From Metabacillus fastidiosus NBRC 101226 (GTDB taxonomy: Bacteria > Bacillota > Bacilli > Bacillales > Bacillaceae), in contig NZ_BCVG01000013.1 in assembly GCF_001591625.1 (NCBI RefSeq), positions 1 to 60,948 of the forward strand: DNA of 60,948 nucleotides, given 5' to 3'. The position numbers and the translations under genes were made by a program. Positions 26,263 to 35,011 of the stretch are shown piece by piece; the first letter of the stretch is position 1; each line of letters begins with the position of its first letter. The notes under the pieces were generated by a model, which saw only the letters and a list, made by a program, of their open reading frames with translations, made no database searches and had not been told where the DNA came from.

Positions 26263-27399
26263 TCACATACTGAACTGCTTCAAAAACGCTGCAACATTTT
26301 CAGCAGTAAGCACTGTATATTCATATGCGTTTTCTAAAGCATTTTCTAATGAAACAGCACTGGGGACGATACTGAATAATGCGTCTATTCCATATTCCCG
26401 CACAATACTGCTGTCAGTTGAGATGGAGCCGGCTATCGCGATTACAGGAAGATTGTACTTTTTGGCAGTTTTAGCAACTCCGATTGGTGTTTTACCATGA
26501 ATAGTCTGGCTGTCTATTCTGCCCTCGCCGGTAATGACAAGTGCTGCTTCAGTCAAATATTTCTCGAATTGAACAGCTTTTAAGACGATTTCAACACCTC
26601 TTGTTAACTGGGCGTTAAAGATGGCTATTAAACCAAAACCGAGTCCGCCCGCTGCACCGGCGCCTGGTATGTCCCGAAAATTTTTATGTAAGGAAGCTTC
26701 AATAATATTCGCATAGTGAGCTAAATTTTGGTCCAGAATATTCACTATTTCACGTGTTGCTCCTTTTTGCGGTCCAAAAACGGCGGCAGCCCCCTTATTG
26801 CCAGTGAGCGGGTTATCAACATCACAGGCAACTTCAATGGTTACTTTTTTCAGTCGTTCATCGATCATCGAAAAATCTACACTTGCAAGTTGCTGCAATT
26901 GTTCTCCGCCAAAGCCGATTTGCTCTCCGTTCTTATTAAGAAGCTTTCCGCCAAGTGCCTGAATCATACCGGCACCGCCGTCGTTTGTTGCACTTCCACC
27001 AATTCCGATAATAATATGCTCTATTTCATAATCAAGAGCAGCTAAAATTAATTCGCCGGTTCCAAAAGTAGTCGTAATGAGTGGGTTTCGTTTTTCTAAA
27101 GGAACATGATGCAATCCAGATGCAGCAGCCATTTCAATAACTGCTGTTTTTTTATCACCTAATAGTCCGAAAAATGCGGAAACCGATGTTCCGAGGGGAC
27201 CGGTTACAGTTTTCTCAATTATTTGTCCATCTGTGGCGTCAACTAATGATTGAACTGTGCCTTCTCCGCCATCAGCCATTGGGATTTTTACATATATGGC
27301 TTTCGGAAAAATCTTTTTAAACCCTTCTTCTATTGCATTTGCTGCATCTAAAGCTGTTAAACTTTCTTTAAAAGAATCAGGTGCAATAATGATTTTCAT
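26263..27399 (-). CDS. glxK: Glycerate kinase
   Basis: This enzyme phosphorylates D-glycerate, feeding it into glycolysis. It belongs to the GlxK/GarK family: the N-terminal MKIIIAPDSFKESLTALDAA, the central GIGGSATNDGGAGM glycine-rich motif and the VITGEGRIDSQT motif are all present. The start at 27399 gives 378 aa, the family length, with GGAG about 10 bases upstream; the open frame extends 14 codons further without homology. It stands alone, with its stop abutting a 20-bp repeat array. Confidence 0.93.
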   Translation of the reverse strand: MKIIIAPDSFKESLTALDAANAIEEGFKKIFPKAIYVKIPMADGGEGTVQSLVDATDGQIIEKTVTGPLGTSVSAFFGLLGDKKTAVIEMAAASGLHHVPLEKRNPLITTTFGTGELILAALDYEIEHIIIGIGGSATNDGGAGMIQALGGKLLNKNGEQIGFGGEQLQQLASVDFSMIDERLKKVTIEVACDVDNPLTGNKGAAAVFGPQKGATREIVNILDQNLAHYANIIEASLHKNFRDIPGAGAAGGLGFGLIAIFNAQLTRGVEIVLKAVQFEKYLTEAALVITGEGRIDSQTIHGKTPIGVAKTAKKYNLPVIAIAGSISTDSSIVREYGIDALFSIVPSAVSLENALENAYEYTVLTAENVAAFLKQFSM

Positions 27400-27453
27400 A
27401 TATACGTATCTCCAGTCGCGAATTTTAATATAACGATACAATGGCCACTATTT

Positions 27454-27497
27454 AAATACAAGAAAAAGCAGTTTAACAGCTGCTTTTTCTTGTATTT
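27454..27497 (-). terminator. Terminator of the lipoprotein gene
   Basis: Eighteen-bp arms (27454-27471 and 27480-27497) form a hairpin that includes the stop codon of the minus-strand lipoprotein gene. Confidence 0.85.
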
Positions 27498-28155
27498 AAA
27501 ACGAAATATTGATCATCTCTGCACTATCCAATTTTTGATCATCTTTATTAAAGACATCACTTGTTGTAATCTCTATAGAATTAATATTTGCTTTTTCAAT
27601 AATAAAGCCTAGATTTCCTGATTTCGCACTGTTTGCTTCAATTTCACCATTTAATTCTTCAAGATAAATATCATCTTCCCATGTTTTTAATTCATTTGCA
27701 CTCGTATTTAGTGTGGCTACTGGGGCAAATTTTATTGTTTCATTCGATGTGTTTTTTATTTCTACAAATAGTTTTACGAAAGTGAATTCCTCATCATGTG
27801 TATATGTATGGTAAAAATCGATAAGACTGTGAGCTGGTCTAAAATCAAGTATTTTTGCTTCTCTGATCGTTAATTCAATTGCTCCTATTTTTTTCGTTTG
27901 ATTTTTAGCTGTAATCGCTTTTAATGTCGCTTCCCCTTTTTCATCATGGAAGGTTTGACCAGTATTTTGGATGTTTTGATCATTAATTACTTGGGGATTA
28001 GGAACATAGTTTTTATAATACTCAGGAGTGTTATTAGCGGTTTCTATCTTTTCTTCCTGTTTATTGTTAGCGGCGGCTTCTTTCTCTGCAGCATTGTTTG
28101 AGCAGCCAATTAATAAGAAAAGGGATAAAATAAAAAGAAATATTGATTGTTTCAT
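27496..28155 (-). CDS. DUF4352-like lipoprotein
   Basis: A lipoprotein signal peptide with lipobox LIGC (Cys near residue 18) precedes an Asn/Glu/Lys-rich linker and a beta-sandwich domain (about 85-219). The domain pattern (IGAIELTIREAKI, then TFVKLFVEIKNTSNETIKF) is that of DUF4352-type immunoglobulin-like extracellular domains. The role is unknown. It lies downstream of an alkaline phosphatase on the same strand but is separated by a large hairpin, so it is probably transcribed on its own. Confidence 0.75.
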   Translation of the reverse strand: MKQSIFLFILSLFLLIGCSNNAAEKEAAANNKQEEKIETANNTPEYYKNYVPNPQVINDQNIQNTGQTFHDEKGEATLKAITAKNQTKKIGAIELTIREAKILDFRPAHSLIDFYHTYTHDEEFTFVKLFVEIKNTSNETIKFAPVATLNTSANELKTWEDDIYLEELNGEIEANSAKSGNLGFIIEKANINSIEITTSDVFNKDDQKLDSAEMINISF

Positions 28156-28182
28156 CGTAATCCTCCATCCATCTAATTAAAA

Positions 28183-28248
28183 GAGGGCTATCTCCTAAGG
28201 AACTGACCTAAGTTAGAACGGTCTGCCACCTTGCTTGAGATAGCCTTC
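28183..28248 (-). terminator. Large multi-tier hairpin after alkaline phosphatase
   Basis: On the minus strand GGCTATCTC pairs with GAGATAGCC around about 45 internal bases that carry two further nested stems (AAGG/CCTT, then GACC/GGTC). A TTTT run follows. It begins about 10 bases after the phosphatase stop. It could be a terminator with an unusually structured apical region or a small structured RNA element. Confidence 0.55.
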
Positions 28249-28257
28249 TATTGTTTA

Positions 28258-29679
28258 TTATTTTTTCTCTTTCTTCTCTTCTACTACAATATCTTTATCT
28301 TTAATATCGATTTTATAGTTTAATAGGTCAAAGATAATTTTTGCGTGGTCTGTATTATCAACTTGTCCAGCGAATTTATCTTTTTGAGGTCCGAATGCAT
28401 AGACTGGTACATCTTCACCAGTATGTCCGCCAGTTGTCCAGCCAGTATGTGAACGCTCATCAAAGATTTTCTCAATCGCATTGTCGATATCAGTAAGTTT
28501 TTTCTTTTCTGCAGCATCTTTCACAGATTGAATTTCTTTTTCAGTCAGTTCAAGATCAATATATCTTTTTAGAGTTTTTTCAATGTCAGCGCCATTTACA
28601 ATTTGTTCAGCCATAAAATCCGGTGTCTTTTTAGCTGCTTTGATTGGTTCACCAAACCAGTTATAAATTCCATTTGCTCCAATTGAGAATCCGCCTGTAG
28701 AGTGGTCAGCTGTCGCAACAACTAATGTATGCTTGTCCTTTTTAGCAAATTCAATCGCCGCATTGAAAGCTTTCTCGAAATCTTCCATTTCACTCATTGC
28801 GCCAACGATATCATTATCATGGCCAGCCCAGTCGACTTGACTTCCTTCTACCATTAAGAAAAAGCCGTTTTTATTTTCTTGCAAACGGTCGATCGCCGCT
28901 TTTGTCATATCCTCTAATGAAGGTGTCTGCTCTTCACGGTCAATCATTTTAGGAAGACCGCCATCAGCAAATAGACCAAGAACTTGTTCATTCTTATTCT
29001 TTTTTAATTCATCAAGAGTTGTAACATAGTTATAGCCGTCTTTTTTAAACGCGTCTACAAGATTGCGGTCCTTACGTACGAAAAGATCTTTACCGCCGCC
29101 CAAGAGGACATCTACTTTATGCTTGCCATTAATCAGCTCATCATAATAATCATCAGCAATAGCATTCATATTTTTACGGCTAATATCATGTGAACCGAAT
29201 GATGCAGGCGTTGCATGTGTAATTTCAGATGTTGCGACGAGTCCAGTTGATTTACCTTTTTCTTTTGCTGCCTCTAAAACAGTCTTTACTTCAGACTCAT
29301 CGTTATCAACAGCGATTGCGTTATTATATGTTTTAATACCAGCTGACATAGCTGTTGCAGCAGAAGCTGAATCTGTTACATTTTGATGAGGATCTTCAGG
29401 ATAAGTCATTTGCTGACCTACTAAATAAGGATCGAAGCCAGTTTGATCTACAAATTTTGTCTTAGGATCATCTTTGAAATAGCGGTATGCAGATGTATAA
29501 GATACACCCATTCCATCCCCGATAAGGAAAATAACATTTTTCACTTCAGCATTATTTTCCTGCTTAGCTTCCTTTTCTTTAGCCTGAGCAGTTGAAAAGT
29601 TTCCGGCAAAACTAGAAAGAACAGCTGTAGAAACAACGGCAAAAGGCAATAGTTTCTTTTTTAATTTTTTATTAAACAT
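28258..29679 (-). CDS. Secreted alkaline phosphatase
   Basis: This 473-aa metalloenzyme releases phosphate from organic esters outside the cell. A signal peptide (about 1-33, ending TAQAKE) precedes the classical fold. Metal-binding Asp55 is in IGDGMG, the phosphorylated nucleophile Ser104 is in VTDSASA, and later metal ligands lie in VEGSQVDWAGH, VVATADHSTGG and TGGHTGED. A four-repeat Pho box lies upstream, so induction by phosphate starvation through PhoPR is expected. The start ATG follows GGAGGAGAAAG. It is similar to PhoA/PhoB of B. subtilis, but the paralogue cannot be told. Confidence 0.94.
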   Translation of the reverse strand: MFNKKLKKKLLPFAVVSTAVLSSFAGNFSTAQAKEKEAKQENNAEVKNVIFLIGDGMGVSYTSAYRYFKDDPKTKFVDQTGFDPYLVGQQMTYPEDPHQNVTDSASAATAMSAGIKTYNNAIAVDNDESEVKTVLEAAKEKGKSTGLVATSEITHATPASFGSHDISRKNMNAIADDYYDELINGKHKVDVLLGGGKDLFVRKDRNLVDAFKKDGYNYVTTLDELKKNKNEQVLGLFADGGLPKMIDREEQTPSLEDMTKAAIDRLQENKNGFFLMVEGSQVDWAGHDNDIVGAMSEMEDFEKAFNAAIEFAKKDKHTLVVATADHSTGGFSIGANGIYNWFGEPIKAAKKTPDFMAEQIVNGADIEKTLKRYIDLELTEKEIQSVKDAAEKKKLTDIDNAIEKIFDERSHTGWTTGGHTGEDVPVYAFGPQKDKFAGQVDNTDHAKIIFDLLNYKIDIKDKDIVVEEKKEKK

Positions 29680-29725
29680 TCTTTCTCCTCCTTAATTATT
29701 CTGTATATTAATGATAGTTTAGTAG

Positions 29726-29764
29726 TTTTAAGCTTGTATTAAGCTATAGTTAATATAGTGTAAA
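29726..29764 (-). promoter_or_regulatory. Pho box (four PhoP half-sites)
   Basis: On the minus strand TTTACA (29759-29764), TTAACT (29748-29753), TTAATA (29737-29742) and TTAAAA (29726-29731) repeat at exact 11-bp spacing upstream of alkaline phosphatase. Confidence 0.8.
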
Positions 29765-29858
29765 CGTGAATTTACATTGTTTCTTCTATTTGAGAAATTT
29801 TCGTTTTCTTTTCTTTTGAGTTAAGATGGAAAGTAAATTGATTGTATGAGGTGTTATC

Positions 29859-31055
29859 GTGAAAGAAACGATTATAAAAATAAAAGCAAAGTATGTAAAT
29901 AAGATGAGAAGCGGAAATCCTATTGTTTTAAAAGAAGCGGTTATGAATGTAAATGATCTTCAAAAGGAAGGGGCTATTATTAAACTTGTCGATGAGAAAA
30001 ATCAATTTATCGGTAAGGGGTATTATGGAAGACAAAATAAAGGCGTCGGCTGGATTTTAACATATAAAGAAGCAGAGACAATAGATAAACAATTTTTTAA
30101 GGGAAAAATAGATGCTGCTGTAAAGAAAAGAGAACATTTTTATAAGAGCGAAGAAACGACCGCATTCCGTGTTTTTAATGGGGAAGGTGATGGAATCGGC
30201 GGTTTAACGATTGAATATTTTAACGGCTATTATGTAATTAACTGGTACAGTGAAGGGATTTACGAGTTTAAAGAATATGTTATAGAAGCAATTACCGAAA
30301 GCATGAATTTCAAAGGAGTTTATCAGAAAAAAAGATTCGCTGCAGACGGAAAATATATGGAAGAAGATGATTTCGTTGCAGGAGAAAGAGGAGAATTTCC
30401 GCTCATTGTAAAAGAAAATGGTGTGAATTTCGCGATTTATTTAAATGATGGAGCGATGGTTGGTGTGTTTTTAGACCAGCGTGACGTAAGGAAAACGATC
30501 CGCGATAAATATGCAAAAGGGAAGACAGTATTAAATACTTTTTCATATACAGGTGCTTTTTCTGTTTTTGCTGCAGCAGGTGGTGCTGCAAAAACGACGA
30601 GTGTAGACCTTGCGAACCGAAGTAAAAGCAAAACGATTGAACAATTCAGTGTAAATGGGATCGACCATGAGGTACAGAATATTATTGTAGAGGATGTATT
30701 TAACTATTTTAAATATGCAGTAAGAAAAGAATTGAAATTTGATCTCGTTATTCTCGATCCTCCGAGCTTTGCAAGATCAAAGAAGATGACATTCAGTGCT
30801 GCAAAAGATTATCCGAAATTATTAAAAGAAGCAATTGCTATTACAGAAGATAATGGTGTAGTTGTCGCTTCCACAAATTCCGCTGCATTTGATATGAAGA
30901 AATTCAAAAGCTTTATCCGTGTTGCTTTTCAGGAAATGAATGAAAGCTATAAAATAATAGAAGAGTTTTCCTTACCAGAAGATTTCCGCACGTTAAAAGA
31001 GTTCGAGGAAGGAAATTATTTAAAGGTATTGTTTATTAAGAAAACAGGGAAATGA
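29859..31055 (+). CDS. rlmI: RlmI-family 23S rRNA methyltransferase
   Basis: This is a class I SAM-dependent methyltransferase of 398 aa. An N-terminal PUA domain (about 1-75) precedes an EEHEE-like insert and a Rossmann domain from about 200. Motifs are GVFLDQRDVR, NTFSYTGAFSVFAA (SAM loop) and VILDPPSFARS (catalytic loop of the m5C RlmI type). E. coli RlmI makes m5C1962 in 23S rRNA; the exact target here is inferred. The start GTG or ATG ambiguity is small: the frame begins at 29859 after AGGTG. It ends in a strong terminator before the toxin-like locus. Confidence 0.88.
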   Translation: MKETIIKIKAKYVNKMRSGNPIVLKEAVMNVNDLQKEGAIIKLVDEKNQFIGKGYYGRQNKGVGWILTYKEAETIDKQFFKGKIDAAVKKREHFYKSEETTAFRVFNGEGDGIGGLTIEYFNGYYVINWYSEGIYEFKEYVIEAITESMNFKGVYQKKRFAADGKYMEEDDFVAGERGEFPLIVKENGVNFAIYLNDGAMVGVFLDQRDVRKTIRDKYAKGKTVLNTFSYTGAFSVFAAAGGAAKTTSVDLANRSKSKTIEQFSVNGIDHEVQNIIVEDVFNYFKYAVRKELKFDLVILDPPSFARSKKMTFSAAKDYPKLLKEAIAITEDNGVVVASTNSAAFDMKKFKSFIRVAFQEMNESYKIIEEFSLPEDFRTLKEFEEGNYLKVLFIKKTGK

Positions 31056-31081
31056 AAATATTAATAATTTGAGTCATCAGG

Positions 31082-31128
31082 ACATCTTTCCAGAGTTTAC
31101 TTTACTCTCCGGGAAAGATGTTTTTTTG
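31082..31128 (+). terminator. Terminator of rlmI
   Basis: ACATCTTTCC (31082-31091) pairs with GGAAAGATGT (31112-31121), with an inner AGAG/CTCT extension, followed by seven Ts. Confidence 0.9.
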
Positions 31129-31223
31129 TTAAAAAGACCTCATTTTTTAAAAACACATCTTTTTACCTCCATATAATTTAATTCATAAATCCCAGTAATG
31201 ATATTGTCGAATTCGATTTGATA

Positions 31224-31283
31224 CATAACACCTATTTAACCCAAATCTTTATATAAAGTATGATGGTGATGGAATTATTTTGT
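31224..31283 (+). promoter_or_regulatory. Duplicated promoter region, module 1
   Basis: This 60-bp block is strongly similar to 38835-38893 upstream of module 2. Shared parts include CATAACACCTATT, TTTATATAAAGTATGAT and ATGGAATTATTTTGT. TATGAT (31259-31264) is a good -10 candidate; a TTTAAC/TTAACC -35 lies 17-18 bases upstream. The 281-base gap before the first gene holds only this element and the rlmI terminator. Confidence 0.6.
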
Positions 31284-31336
31284 AAATATTATGGGATTAT
31301 GTCTGATTTTCAATTTTAATGTCGAGGAGAGATACT

Positions 31337-31615
31337 ATGCTGTTTTCAAAAAACTATCTTCCAGTTGGAAGTGTCGTCGGTTTAAAAAATGATTCAAGAA
31401 GATTATTAGTTGTCGGCCGTCAATTATATTCAGAAACAAATCATGTTATTAGAGATTATGCAGCAGTGAATTATCCGAATGGATTTACCGATGCGAAAGA
31501 GCCTTTCATTCTATTTAACAATGAAGATATTGAACTCGTTTATCACTATGGATATATCGATGAGAAGGAAATGCAATTGGACGAACTGCTGACAGAAGCG
31601 GAAAAGAAAGAATAA
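31337..31615 (+). CDS. DUF4176-like small protein, module 1
   Basis: This 92-aa protein starts at ATG 31337, 6 bases after GAGGAGA, matching the start of its near-identical module 2 paralogue at 38928. It is a compact beta-rich protein (LPVGSVVGLKNDSRRLLVVGRQ, cited in part, then YAAVNYPNGFTDAKEPFILFNNEDI). To my memory this is the DUF4176 family, found beside type VII secretion substrates in Firmicutes, with unknown function. It heads the module and is followed 13 bases later by a helical partner gene. A chaperone or targeting role is inference. Confidence 0.75.
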   Translation: MLFSKNYLPVGSVVGLKNDSRRLLVVGRQLYSETNHVIRDYAAVNYPNGFTDAKEPFILFNNEDIELVYHYGYIDEKEMQLDELLTEAEKKE

Positions 31616-31628
31616 ACAGGAGGAAAAA

Positions 31629-32267
31629 ATGATGGGAACGATCCGTTTTAATAAAAATTTACCTTCACAAACAAATAGTACAATAGGACATTTAGAAGAA
31701 AATTTAAGTGCCTTATTCGAAAGCTTAGTTATTTTTGAAGAAGAGCTGAGTAAGCATACAGGAAAAGCAGCAGCTGCTCTTCATGAAAAAATGAAAGACA
31801 ATATGGAATTTTTCAGCAAGGCAGGAAGCGGTCTATTATATTTTGCTAACACTGTTCTAAACTTTGTGAAAGCGGTAGAGGCCGCAGACGAATCAACTAG
31901 CGGACCTGGTGAAGGAAGAAGCAGGGCAGAATTTAAATATACCTTTTCAGAAAACAGAGTCGAAGGTGAAATTAAGCTGACAGCAAAATCATTGGAAAAT
32001 GCTACTAAAAACTTTGGAAATACAATTAATGCTTTGGAAGATTTACTCACAAAGTTCAATGAACTGCTCGATAATGTCATTTTCGATACAGAATTCCCTT
32101 GGGAAGACGTTGATTCTGTCTGGAATGATGGAAAAAATCAAATAAAAAATATTATTGCCCATGCTGAAGAACGTCTGAAAGATTTAACAGCAAGCTCAGA
32201 AACGTTAGTTACAGAGCTCGAGCGTGTGGATAATTTGATTTCAGTACAAATGCAGAGAGTGAAATAA
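31629..32267 (+). CDS. Helical Lap/WXG100-like partner protein
   Basis: This 212-aa, almost entirely helical protein begins with a helix pair (about 15-80) and ends with long helices (about 120-212) containing FPWEDVDSVWNDGKNQIKN. It has no signal peptide or membrane segment. It lies between the DUF4176-like gene and the lipase gene, the place where type VII substrates usually have small helical targeting partners. Module 2 has no copy. A strict WXG motif is not present, so membership of that superfamily is a guess from architecture. The ATG at 31629 or 31632 follows AGGAGG. Confidence 0.6.
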   Translation: MMGTIRFNKNLPSQTNSTIGHLEENLSALFESLVIFEEELSKHTGKAAAALHEKMKDNMEFFSKAGSGLLYFANTVLNFVKAVEAADESTSGPGEGRSRAEFKYTFSENRVEGEIKLTAKSLENATKNFGNTINALEDLLTKFNELLDNVIFDTEFPWEDVDSVWNDGKNQIKNIIAHAEERLKDLTASSETLVTELERVDNLISVQMQRVK

Positions 32268-32280
32268 GGAGGAGCTTTAC

Positions 32281-33702
32281 TTGAGTTATTATGAAGGATG
32301 CCCAGAACTTGATGCCGTTTTAAATAAACATAAAGCAAGTGCCAACAGCATGTTAAGCACTGCTCAATCCCAACTTCTGTGTGATACTTTTTCTAAAGTC
32401 TTAGCTTATCTTTTCAGCACTAATGAATCTGCTGAGGGAGATGTGCTTAATTTAAATGTAGAAAAGGTAAAAACGAAAATCAGTAAATGAAAAAAGGACA
32501 TAGATGATTGCTTAGAAAGCTTTAAAGAGTCACTACAGGGAAAAGACGAATTAACTGATGAGGATCGATATAAACAGAGATTGATGGAAGAGAATGTAAA
32601 AGAGATTAAGAAAATATACGATAAATTAAGAGAAGAAATGGATGGAGTAGAACTGGACTTCCAAAATGCTGTTCGTACATATCGTTCCCCGATCCGTCAA
32701 GCTTTGAATGATATTAGTATGCTTTATGATTCTGAGAATAATGTAAAAGGGGATTTTTCTGGGTTTGAGAATGTGTCGGTGTATGTGCATGGGATTGAGG
32801 ATAGAGGTAAAGGTTTTAAAGATAGTGTACGAAAAATAGCAGAGGAGGGAGACCTTATTATTCATATAATGGATGATTCTGAGGAGTATCAATATGTAGA
32901 TGTGAAAACAAAAGAGATTAAAGTGTATAACAATTTGAGTGAACTGCAGAAGGAAACTTCTTTAGAAGATATAAAAGGTCGTCTCCATATTATTTATGAT
33001 ACAGAAAATAGAAATGAGCATCGGCAAGAAACAAGTGATGATTTAGCCCAAAGGTTAAATAAAATGGGATTAATGAATGATAGAACTCAAATTGATATGT
33101 TCGCTCACAGCTATGGAGGGCGCAGATCATTACAATTTGCAATTGATTATCCAGATAATGTTCGAAGTATTACAACAATTGGAACTCCGTATGAGACAAA
33201 CACGCTAGCTCAGGGTGCTAATAACATTCGATGGTTTGCAGAAAAGTTTGTAAAAAAAGACCCTAAAGATGACAGCGGTCATTTAGATTTTAATAAGAAG
33301 AACCGAAATGATATAAAAGGAATGGAATATAGTAATGCTTATACTGATATGTCCAATGAGCCGTTATCAGAAGATATTCATAAACTGAAGGCAGCTAATC
33401 CAGAAGTATATGAAAAACTGCAAAAGATGGAGATTACAGCTGCAGCAGGATACAGAAAAGTAGATTATTATGATCCATTTACCGGTGAGAAAACGGAAAT
33501 GAAGACACATAGTGATGATACAGTTTCAGTAAAAAGTCAGAACGCTGAAATATTAGGAAACTTGATAGATAAACGACCTAGGATTGAAGTTAAAGGACGT
33601 GGCTTGACTGACCCTGGTCATGTTTATGAAGTGAAGGATAAAGAATTCGTTGAGCTAATGAAAGAAGTTAATAAACAACAGAAGAATAGGAGTATAAGAT
33701 AA
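32281..33702 (+). pseudogene. Lipase-fold toxin-like gene with nonsense codon 70
   Basis: Read through, this is a 473-codon gene co-linear with the intact 474-aa paralogue at 39222. Codon 70 is TGA (32488-32490), where the paralogue has TGG (Trp); the reading frame stays the same on both sides, so this is one substitution and not a frameshift. The C-terminal lipase part is intact: oxyanion HG at 170-171, nucleophile Ser277 in AHSYGG, Asp412/413 in HSDDTV and His447 in DPGHVYEV. A shortened 372-374-aa product could start at TTG 32581 or ATG 32584, but no good ribosome binding site precedes it. The next gene overlaps the stop by one base. It is either a pseudogene or a lipase without its export-like domain. 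Confidence 0.8.
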
Positions 33703-34886
33703 TGAAAATAAGATTATTAGTATCGAGCCTCATTCTCCTAATATTGTTTATTCTACAAGGGTGTGAAACAGATAGTATGTTTAGACAAGGAAAAAAAACA
33801 ACTTATATACATCACTTTCCAGAAAAACACAGCCCTGCGTTAACAGAGTTTATAAATGACTATATTTTAGTAAGTCTATTAAAAGAAATGTCTAAAGAAA
33901 ATAATAGATTTATATTTGCAAGGGAAAACAGGAATGAAGAGGACAAGAACATATTGTACTATGACTATACAGAAGAACAGGTGGAAAATTATTATGAACC
34001 AATACTGAATGCAGATGAACAGTCTTATAAAATTTTAAAAGGCTTAGGATCGACGGATAAAGTGGAAAAGGAACTACTTAAACCAATAAAAGATCCACTT
34101 ATTTATTCTCTTCCGATATTCATAATGGAAGGAAATAACCAATTAAGAATAAAGACAACATTAAATGAAACAGTTCTAAACCTTCCAATATTAATGAAAG
34201 AGTATGGCATGAAGGAAACAGACAGAATTGTATTTGACTTATTAGAAAGCAATAAGAATCATTTTATCTTAGAAATCGCAGATTATGATGTGAAAAATTC
34301 TACAGGAAAACCCTTATTTTTAACTCTTTTTGTGAAAAAGGATTTCTCAGAAATAGTGATTAGTGAATGGTTTGATGAAGCTATTCAAAAAAAGTTAGAC
34401 AAAGGTGACTTAGATTCTTTTCTAGGAGACTTTAGAAAGGTCGGGGAATCAGGAAGGTATGCTTTTCTATATGGTAGAACTATTGTTGATACAAAAACAA
34501 AAAAGATTGTGAAAATTAACGAAGAAGATTACTTAAGTAATGATGGGAAATATGTCTATATTAACGGAGGAAAAGATGATTTACCAGATGGTGTTCAAAA
34601 AATTCAGATGATTGATAACTATATGGCTGGGAATAAAGTGTATGAAATAGAATATCAGCTTGATTATAAGGAAATTGCAAAAGAATTAAATTTTGTCACA
34701 AGTGGTATTGGCCTAGCAGATATTAATTATTTTAGTGAAAATTATGTAATTTTAGGTCTTACTTATAATGGGAAAATGGTAGGAGAAGCAGGATTTACAA
34801 ACGTGATTATCGATTTTCAAAAGAATAAGGAGGATCCAGTTTTTTATCTTAATGATTTACACCTGTCAGGTATTCAAATAAAGTAA
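33702..34886 (+). CDS. Putative immunity lipoprotein, paralogue 1
   Basis: This 394-aa protein has a lipoprotein signal peptide with lipobox LQGC (Cys21). It shares its whole length with four other genes in this locus. Constant parts are an N-terminal HHFPEKHSPALTEF block and a C-terminal block with EDYLSNDGKYVYINGG, DGVQKIQ, LDYKEIAKEL and NVIIDFQ. The ATG overlaps the lipase stop by one base, so toxin-like and lipoprotein genes are translated together. I infer an immunity function at the outer face of the membrane, as for TilA lipoproteins that neutralise the secreted lipase TslA in Staphylococcus. The fold family is unknown to me. Confidence 0.7.
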   Translation: MKIRLLVSSLILLILFILQGCETDSMFRQGKKTTYIHHFPEKHSPALTEFINDYILVSLLKEMSKENNRFIFARENRNEEDKNILYYDYTEEQVENYYEPILNADEQSYKILKGLGSTDKVEKELLKPIKDPLIYSLPIFIMEGNNQLRIKTTLNETVLNLPILMKEYGMKETDRIVFDLLESNKNHFILEIADYDVKNSTGKPLFLTLFVKKDFSEIVISEWFDEAIQKKLDKGDLDSFLGDFRKVGESGRYAFLYGRTIVDTKTKKIVKINEEDYLSNDGKYVYINGGKDDLPDGVQKIQMIDNYMAGNKVYEIEYQLDYKEIAKELNFVTSGIGLADINYFSENYVILGLTYNGKMVGEAGFTNVIIDFQKNKEDPVFYLNDLHLSGIQIK

Positions 34887-35011
34887 TCTGAAAACATTCA
34901 ACTGAAGGGCATGGCAGTATGATCATGAATCTTTAAAAAGAGGAAGCAACAAAATGCTTTTGATTAACATGAATATAAAGGGTAAGTATTTTGGGAAGCA
35001 GGAACATATAA

